NCBI GenBank assembly: GCA_947458795.1
Contig: CANHCD010000085.1
Span: 1-7,672 of the forward strand
Direction of reading: 5' to 3'
Source: Cyclobacteriaceae bacterium
Lineage (GTDB): Bacteria > Bacteroidota > Bacteroidia > Cytophagales > Cyclobacteriaceae
DNA length: 7,672 nucleotides
Position numbers and translations under genes: made by a program. The stretch's first letter is position 1. Each line of letters begins with the position of its first letter. Positions 1 to 4,567 of this stretch are shown here, one piece after another. The notes beneath the pieces were generated by a model. It was not told the origin of the DNA, searched no databases, and saw only the letters and a list, made by a program, of their open reading frames with translations.

Positions 1-336
1 GGCCATGGCACCAATGCCCAATGCCGCTTGATGGTCAAAAATCGGAGCAAAGGATTGTCCATTGTCAGTGGTTTTCCAAACCCCACCTGAAGCTGCTGCC
101 ACATAAAAAGTGTTTGGATTTGAAGCTACCTCAATGTCAATGATTCGTCCAGACATATTGGTAGGCCCCACATTCTTAGCTTTGAAATTTGCCAGTGGAG
201 AGGAGGAAAGTAGGGCGCTATGCTTGTTTATGGACTCCTGAAGTGCTTTTTCTGAAGTTGCGGGGATGGTTTGAGCGCCAACTTTCAGGGTTAGGAGCCC
301 GCCAACAAGCAGGAGGGCAAGGGTTGATTTTTTCAT
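1..336 (-). CDS. Exported sortilin/VPS10-like BNR-repeat protein, N-terminal part
   Basis: This reading frame starts at the ATG at 336 and stays open to the window edge, giving 112 residues without a stop, so the C-terminal part is missing. Residues 1-22 are a Sec signal peptide: a KK start, the hydrophobic stretch LALLLVGGLL, and probable cleavage after GAQ, a common end for Bacteroidota leaders. The mature part has NVGPTNMSGRI (55-65) followed by SGGVWKTTDNG (83-93). The segment TTDNGQSF resembles an Asp-box (S/T-x-D-x-G-x-x-W/F), the turn motif of BNR/sortilin-type beta-propellers. The order 'GP..MSGRI', then 'SGGVWKTT..G', then 'PIFD' is typical of large (about 900-1100 residue) secreted WD40/YVTN/BNR-like proteins that are abundant in Bacteroidota. 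Their substrate is generally unknown; a propeller ligand-binding or peptidase-associated role is inference. It lies on the same strand as the GMC pair, but the 148-bp gap suggests separate transcription. Confidence 0.85.
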   Translation of the reverse strand, partial: MKKSTLALLLVGGLLTLKVGAQTIPATSEKALQESINKHSALLSSSPLANFKAKNVGPTNMSGRIIDIEVASNPNTFYVAAASGGVWKTTDNGQSFAPIFDHQAALGIGAMA

Positions 337-351
337 AGTGGGTTGAATAAG

Positions 352-415
352 AACTTCAAGTTAGGAATTCAGAATGGAATCGAATCTAAAATTAGATAAA
401 CCGATTATTTGTCGG
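352..415. other. Cluster of short dyads upstream of the BNR-protein gene
   Basis: The leader of the leftmost gene holds three small inverted repeats: AACTTCAAGTT (352-362), TCTAAAATTAGA (385-396) and CCGATTATTTGTCGG (401-415, 4-bp arms). They could be operator half-sites or mRNA structures. They are short and AT-rich, so chance is quite possible. I found no exact TAnnTTTG promoter motif on the minus strand here. Confidence 0.2.
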
Positions 416-430
416 GGTAAAAGGTAGCAG

Positions 431-464
431 GCCCTTATTCCAAATGGAATTGGTAGAAAAGGGC
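431..464. other. Nested inverted repeat, possible stem-loop after the dehydrogenase pair
   Basis: GCCCTT (431-436) is complementary to AAGGGC (459-464). Inside it, ATTCC (437-441) pairs with GGAAT (446-450) around a 4-nt loop, leaving an 8-nt one-sided bulge. It lies 20 bp beyond the stop codon of the small dehydrogenase subunit, where a terminator or an mRNA 3'-end structure would be expected. On the minus strand the hairpin is not followed by a clean T-run, only by a short CTTTT, so a canonical intrinsic terminator is not proven. Confidence 0.3.
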
Positions 465-484
465 ATTGTTGAAAGGGCTTTGCC

Positions 485-1180
485 TTAGCCAATCAAGTTG
501 CCTGCTTCATCCCAGACGGCAACTTTACTTCGTTCCTCCGGTTTGAGATATACTTCGGCATACTTTTCTGGGTTTGCCAGGCCATGCTTGGTGAGTACAG
601 CTGCAGGAACGCCATCCCAGACATTGGGAACGTTGCCTTGGTAGCCCATGTATTTCCATCCTTCTTGGGTGGAAAAATACCCGGAACACGTGAGGTTGCG
701 AAGCATATTGAACCAGCGTACGCCACCTTGGTAGTCTTCGCTCGCTTTTTCCGGCCAAGCCACCAAATCCACGATCTCCACTACTTGTGCCGTTTCCAAA
801 GAGTTGAATGATTTGCCGAATTTTTCTTCTGCCTCAAAGTCCAACCACATCAGGCCACCTCGCATGGGTGTTTGCATGCTGGGCTGATCCTTCATCATGA
901 ATTCAATAAAGTCAGGTACCCCAAGAGTAGTGGCAGCAGGAGATTGATCGTCAGCCGGCATAATGAGGTCGACCAGTGTTGTGATTTTCTTCAGTTCTTC
1001 TTCCGTGAAAAATTTTTCAGCAAGTAGTTTTGCATCCCGAGCTTTTTCCTCCTCCGTACGACCACCGGGAGTACCTATAATAGCGCCTTTAAGTTTGACC
1101 TGCTCTGGCTCGCAGCCCAGCAATAAGCCTGCTCCAATCGAGCCTGCAAAGAGTAACTTTAGATTTTCTCTTCTATTCAT
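485..1180 (-). CDS. Gluconate 2-dehydrogenase subunit 3-like protein with Tat/lipoprotein leader
   Basis: This is the 231-residue small partner of the GMC oxidoreductase encoded just upstream. The leader has a twin-arginine-like motif, RRENLK (3-8), a hydrophobic segment, and a lipobox LLGC with the candidate lipidated Cys23, suggesting Tat export and lipid anchoring. The mature part has the features of the gluconate 2-dehydrogenase subunit 3 family: FFTEEELKKITTLVDLIMP (57-75), then GVPDFIEFMM (87-96), an acidic DFEAEEKFGKSF segment, and a conserved aromatic/Gly block near 156-181 (FNMLRNLTCSGYF, then GWKYMGYQGN). In related dehydrogenases this subunit is not catalytic but stabilises and exports the FAD subunit. 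The start ATG lies 3 bp after the TAG of the GMC gene (TAG-GCC-ATG) with no strong Shine-Dalgarno, so translational coupling is likely. It lacks cytochrome c heme motifs (CxxCH), so the electron acceptor must be another protein or the quinone pool. Confidence 0.85.
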   Translation of the reverse strand: MNRRENLKLLFAGSIGAGLLLGCEPEQVKLKGAIIGTPGGRTEEEKARDAKLLAEKFFTEEELKKITTLVDLIMPADDQSPAATTLGVPDFIEFMMKDQPSMQTPMRGGLMWLDFEAEEKFGKSFNSLETAQVVEIVDLVAWPEKASEDYQGGVRWFNMLRNLTCSGYFSTQEGWKYMGYQGNVPNVWDGVPAAVLTKHGLANPEKYAEVYLKPEERSKVAVWDEAGNLIG

Positions 1181-1183
1181 GGC

Positions 1184-2926
1184 CTAGATATTTTTTTGTT
1201 TAAGCTGTTCGATGATGTAGTCCGATGTTCTCCAGGAGAGGGCTAAAATCGTCCAGGTTGGATTTTTATCTGCTTGGGACACAAAAGGCCCTGCATCCAC
1301 AATAAACAAGTTTTTACAAGCATGTACTTGGCAATTGGAACTAACGACACCTGATTTGGGGTCGTTGCTCATGCGCGTAGTGCCTACTTCGTGGATAATT
1401 CTTCCAGGTCCAGCAAGTCCATACATGCTTTCTGGGCCTGGTTTAGAGCCCAAAAGAGTGGCTCCAGCTTGAGTCAAGATCTCCTCAAAAGTATCTTGCA
1501 TGTGCTTGGCCTGCTTGATTTCTTGGTCGGTCCATTTGTAATGGAACCGAAGTACTGGAATCCCATAGGTATCGACCACATTTGGATCGATTTCACAGTA
1601 ATTGCTGTGCTGGGGGATGCTTTCTCCCCGCCCCGACATGCCTAGGGTCGATCCATAAATTCGACGAATGTCTTTTTTGAGGCCCGTTCCATAGCCACCA
1701 TTTGGGCTAGGATTGCCAAATTCATCTTTGAGGTACTTCCGCATACTATCCATGCTGCCTCCTGCTCCGTAGGCGGGCTGTCCCATCCCTCCCCAATATT
1801 CAATGTGGTAGCCGCGAGCAAAATCTAACTTCTTGTTGTCTTTCCACCAGGGGGTATACATGTGCATACCTCCTACGCCATCCTCGTTGTACCGATCTCG
1901 GTCGATTAGGTCGGGTAGGATACCCATGCGATCGGCGCCAGTGGAGTCGTGGAGGTACCTGCCCAATACCCCTGAATCTGCTCCTATTCCATCAGGATGC
2001 GCCTTGGATTTGGAATTCATCAAGATACGTGCAGACTCACAGGCAGAGGCACCTAGGACTACTACTCTTGACTTTAACTTGTATTCTTTCCGGTCTATCT
2101 TGGATACAAAGGAGACACCATTGGCTTTACCCGTGTCATCCGTAGTGACTTTACGAACCATGGAATAGGTGAACAGGTCTACTTTTCCTTTTTTCATGGC
2201 AGGATGGATCAGGCAAGTGCCTGAGGAAAAATCCGCATAGGCCTGACAGGCCCGGTTGCATTGATTGCAGAAAAAGCATACTCCGCGCTCCGCATTGATC
2301 GGACGGGTAAGCATCGAAAGTCTTCCAGGAATCATTGGTATTCCTGCTTTGTCTGCCCCTCGCTTGATAAAAAGCTCGTGCAGTCTGGGCTTGGGAGGTG
2401 GGAGAAAAAATCCGTCTGGCTCGTTAAAAATACCTTCCTTAGAACCAAATACTCCGATTAGCTTGTCTACTTTGTCGTAGTAGGGTTTCAAATCTTCGTA
2501 GCCAATTGGCCAATCATGACCTAGTCCATCGATGCTGGCGCGCTTGAAGTCATTGGGTCCAAATCGAAGGGAGATTCTCCCCCAATGGTTGGTTCGTCCA
2601 CCCACCATGCGGGATCGGAACCAGTCAAATTGAGTTCCATCCTTGCGGGTGTAGGGTTCGCCTTCTATCTCCCATCCTCCGATGGCCTGATCAAAATCTC
2701 CAAAAGGGCGGATTTTGGTACCAGCACCCCTTCTGGGAGATTCCCAAGGTGGGCGAAGTTGGGTTCGATCTTCTTCCTTGGCGGGGTCAAAATCTCCACC
2801 TGCTTCCACCACGGCTACAGATAGACCTGCTTCGGAAAGAATTTTAGAGGCCATGCCTCCTCCAGCTCCCGAACCAACAATGATTACGTCGTAGCTATCT
2901 TGGGTTTCTTTGATTTGTAAAGACAT
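1184..2926 (-). CDS. GMC-family FAD-dependent oxidoreductase (sugar/alcohol dehydrogenase type)
   Basis: This 580-residue flavoenzyme probably oxidises a sugar, polyol or other alcohol; the exact substrate cannot be read from the sequence. An N-terminal Rossmann FAD site is present (DVIIVGSGAGGG, 13-24), with Glu41 of EAGG as the expected ribose ligand. The GMC signature region VGGRTNHWGR lies at 108-117. The C-terminal GMC_oxred_C part has HEVGTTRM with His512 and DKNPTWTI with Asn555, matching the catalytic His/(His or Asn) pair of the family. Unlike classical glucose oxidase, it has a cysteine cluster, Cys217, Cys220, Cys223 and Cys227 (CxxCxxCxxxC), plus Cys238. This is likely an iron-sulfur site, as Fe-S centres are known in FAD-dependent glucose and fructose dehydrogenases. 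No signal peptide is visible, so export is inferred to occur as a complex with the Tat-leader subunit encoded 3 bp downstream. The start gives a standard short N-terminus before the FAD site; no Shine-Dalgarno is evident. Confidence 0.9.
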   Translation of the reverse strand: MSLQIKETQDSYDVIIVGSGAGGGMASKILSEAGLSVAVVEAGGDFDPAKEEDRTQLRPPWESPRRGAGTKIRPFGDFDQAIGGWEIEGEPYTRKDGTQFDWFRSRMVGGRTNHWGRISLRFGPNDFKRASIDGLGHDWPIGYEDLKPYYDKVDKLIGVFGSKEGIFNEPDGFFLPPPKPRLHELFIKRGADKAGIPMIPGRLSMLTRPINAERGVCFFCNQCNRACQAYADFSSGTCLIHPAMKKGKVDLFTYSMVRKVTTDDTGKANGVSFVSKIDRKEYKLKSRVVVLGASACESARILMNSKSKAHPDGIGADSGVLGRYLHDSTGADRMGILPDLIDRDRYNEDGVGGMHMYTPWWKDNKKLDFARGYHIEYWGGMGQPAYGAGGSMDSMRKYLKDEFGNPSPNGGYGTGLKKDIRRIYGSTLGMSGRGESIPQHSNYCEIDPNVVDTYGIPVLRFHYKWTDQEIKQAKHMQDTFEEILTQAGATLLGSKPGPESMYGLAGPGRIIHEVGTTRMSNDPKSGVVSSNCQVHACKNLFIVDAGPFVSQADKNPTWTILALSWRTSDYIIEQLKQKNI

Positions 2927-2988
2927 AAACGAATGGGGTTGAATAGAACTAAACTAGCAATTACTTGGCAACTTAGGAAACCTAAAGT

Positions 2989-3666
2989 TTAAAGGGCTTT
3001 TGAAATGTAGGGCCACAAGGTTTCCATCACTAGGCGATGCCCCTCTGCTGTCGGATGGATTCCATCGGGAAGATTTAAGTCTGGATCTCCAGCCACACCT
3101 TCCAAAAGAAAGGGAATCAACTCAATGTTTTTTTCCTTTGCCACGGCAGGGTAAATGGCTTTGAATTCTTCGGTGTATTCCTGTCCCATATTCGGTGGGA
3201 TCTGCATGCCTGCAAGGATGATCTTGGTGTTAGGATATTTGGTGCGAACCTTGTCTACAATGGCTAGGAGATTTTTCTTGGTTTCGGTGAGTGCAATCCC
3301 GCGTAATCCATCATTCCCACCCAATTCCAGTACAAATAAATAGGGCTCCTCTTCCAAAAACCAATCCAATCGGCTGAGACCGCCAGCGGTAGTTTCCCCA
3401 CTCAAACCTCCATTGATTACGCGATACTCTTTTTTCAAGCTATCCAAGCGGGACTGAGTCCGCCCTGCAAAGGATTCTTCTGGATCAATTCCATAGCCTG
3501 CGGTGAGGCTATTTCCAAAAAATAAAATGGTCTTTTTAGGAGTAGCATCTACTACTTGTTTCCCTTCTTCAGCTTCCTTTTTCTCGGTTGATCCGCTACA
3601 AGAGGTAAGCCATGCGGCCAAAAGAATAACTACGCAAAAGGAAAAATTGGTGACTGATGATTTCAT
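2989..3666 (-). CDS. tesA: TesA-like SGNH/GDSL esterase (arylesterase/lysophospholipase-type) lipoprotein
   Basis: This 225-residue serine hydrolase cleaves esters or thioesters, and its family includes E. coli TesA (thioesterase I / lysophospholipase L1). All four SGNH blocks are visible: Ser53 in FFGNSLTAGYG, Gly90 in GGLSGET, Asn118 in LELGGNDGLRG, and Asp201/His204 in DGIHP. The GGNDGLRG block and IYPAVAKE are very close to E. coli TesA. The leader MKSSVTNFSFCVVILLAAWL ends in a lipobox LTSC with Cys23, so this is probably a lipoprotein facing the periplasm, followed by a charged linker (about 27-45). Block I reads GNSL rather than GDSL. I chose the ATG at 3666 because it gives a clean leader; an in-frame TTG at 3696 would add 10 polar residues before it. 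The gene is divergent from the ABC operon, as in E. coli tesA/ybbAP. The stop is 62 bp before the GMC start, so read-through is possible. Confidence 0.9.
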   Translation of the reverse strand: MKSSVTNFSFCVVILLAAWLTSCSGSTEKKEAEEGKQVVDATPKKTILFFGNSLTAGYGIDPEESFAGRTQSRLDSLKKEYRVINGGLSGETTAGGLSRLDWFLEEEPYLFVLELGGNDGLRGIALTETKKNLLAIVDKVRTKYPNTKIILAGMQIPPNMGQEYTEEFKAIYPAVAKEKNIELIPFLLEGVAGDPDLNLPDGIHPTAEGHRLVMETLWPYISKAL

Positions 3667-3889
3667 GGTGAATCGATTAACTTTTGAATTGCTCAAATAT
3701 GGGGCAAGGTGAATTGTTTATTTTTTCAATAACTGCTGCCTTGGTCGATCAATTTGTGCTATCTGTCGACAGGAGGAGCCTTAACTGCTGTAATTTTGTT
3801 TTCTTTACGCGAATTCCAACGAATTTTAGTAAGTCGCTAACAAATTAAGCAAAAATAGCGTTTGACTTTTCAACTCCTCGAACAACTTC
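3667..3889. promoter_or_regulatory. Divergent intergenic region between esterase and ABC operon
   Basis: These 223 bp must hold promoters for both directions. An exact Bacteroidota-type -7 element lies on the plus strand at 3791-3798. On the minus strand TATTTTTG (3857-3850) also fits TAnnTTTG, and CATATTTG (3701-3694) fits with one mismatch just upstream of the esterase ATG. None has a well-spaced TTTG -33 element. There is also a 9-bp direct repeat TAACTGCTG (3730-3738 and 3782-3790), and GTCGA repeated 21 bp apart (3744-3748 and 3765-3769), the second copy lying within the palindrome GTCGAC. These could be regulator sites shared by the two transcripts, but I cannot name a regulator. Confidence 0.5.
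3791..3798 (+). promoter_or_regulatory. Candidate -7 promoter element (TAnnTTTG) for the ABC operon
   Basis: TAATTTTG matches exactly the -7 consensus TAnnTTTG used by the primary sigma factor of Bacteroidota. It would start transcription near 3805, leaving a leader of about 85 nt before the ATPase ATG. No TTTG or TTG occurs at the expected 19-21 bp upstream, so support is partial. Confidence 0.35.
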
Positions 3890-4567
3890 ATGTCCATTTT
3901 AGACCTTCAAAACGTAAGTAAAACTTATCAAAGTGGTAGCCGAAAGCTTACCGTCCTGGATCAGGTTACCTTTTCTATCCAACCTGGAGAGACCATTGCC
4001 ATCGTAGGACCCTCAGGAAGTGGGAAAACCACCCTTCTTGGCTTGTGCGCAGGCCTTGATTCCAGCAGCACTGGTTCTGTGGTCCTCAATGGACAAGCCC
4101 TTGAAAATTTGAATGAAGATCAGCGTGCTGCAGTGCGAAGCAGAGATGTGGGTTTTATTTTTCAAAATTTCCAGCTACTGTCCACCCTCACTGCACTGGA
4201 GAATGTAATGGTGCCGCTCGAGTTGAAGAAACGTAAGGATGCCAAGGAGAAGGCCATGGAGTTATTGGATAAGGTAGGGCTGAAAGATCGAGCCACGCAT
4301 TACCCGACACAACTTTCAGGTGGAGAGCAGCAACGCGTGTCCATTGCACGAGCCTTTGCCAATGCGCCTAAAATACTTTTTGCAGATGAGCCTACAGGCA
4401 ATTTGGATACCGAAACAGGTACCATGATTGAGAATTTGATTTTTGATTTGAATAAAGAGCAGGGAACTACCCTAGTGCTGGTTACCCACGACTTAGAGTT
4501 GGCAGCCAAAACGCAACGCATCGTTCACATCAAGGGTGGAAAAATACAGGAGGACACGCATGCCTGA
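3890..4567 (+). CDS. ybbA: YbbA/LolD/MacB-type ABC transporter ATP-binding protein
   Basis: This 225-residue cytoplasmic ATPase drives the permease encoded immediately downstream. All ABC motifs are intact: Walker A GPSGSGKTT (40-48, Lys46), Q-loop Gln92 in FIFQNFQLL, signature LSGGEQQR (142-149), Walker B ILFADEP (162-168) with catalytic Glu167, D-loop NLD (171-173) and switch His200. The short length and the stretch from LSGGEQQR through DEPTGNLD are typical of the MacB/LolD/YbbA group, which powers conformational change across the membrane rather than ordinary import. Similarity in sequence style and gene order (TesA-like esterase divergent upstream, FtsX permease downstream) favours YbbA over LolD. 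The start ATG has no Shine-Dalgarno. The 3' end overlaps the permease start by 8 bp and contains its ribosome-binding site, so the two proteins are translationally linked. Confidence 0.95.
   Translation: MSILDLQNVSKTYQSGSRKLTVLDQVTFSIQPGETIAIVGPSGSGKTTLLGLCAGLDSSSTGSVVLNGQALENLNEDQRAAVRSRDVGFIFQNFQLLSTLTALENVMVPLELKKRKDAKEKAMELLDKVGLKDRATHYPTQLSGGEQQRVSIARAFANAPKILFADEPTGNLDTETGTMIENLIFDLNKEQGTTLVLVTHDLELAAKTQRIVHIKGGKIQEDTHA
4548..4553 (+). promoter_or_regulatory. Strong Shine-Dalgarno for the permease, inside the ATPase gene
   Basis: AGGAGG lies 6 nt before the ATG at 4560 and within the last codons of the ATPase gene. It decides the permease start: an in-frame GTG at 4536 is upstream of this site and would add eight charged residues before the natural N-terminus MPDFTWILKM. 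It is the only gene start in the window with a full Shine-Dalgarno. Confidence 0.8.

Noticed and set aside
1833..2168. A 111-codon plus-strand frame antisense to the GMC gene
   Set aside because: It lies wholly inside a well-supported flavoenzyme gene, has no recognisable motif and no ribosome-binding site; it is a shadow frame.
2970..2988. ACTTAGG-AAA-CCTAAAGT dyad just after the esterase stop as a terminator
   Set aside because: The stem is short with a bulge and a 3-nt loop, and the minus strand beyond it has no T-run.
472..3000. The 10-mer AAAGGGCTTT at 472-481 and again at 2991-3000, near two gene ends
   Set aside because: The second copy is part of the esterase coding end (Lys-Ala-Leu-stop); two copies of a short near-palindrome are compatible with chance.
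3771..3780. AGGAGGAGCC, a Shine-Dalgarno-like sequence in the divergent intergenic region
   Set aside because: No start codon opens a meaningful frame at suitable distance; the nearest TTG (3796) gives only about 14 codons.
3856..3864. TAGCGTTTG as a plus-strand -7 promoter element
   Set aside because: It has three bases between TA and TTTG instead of two and no spaced -33 element; TAATTTTG at 3791 is a better fit.
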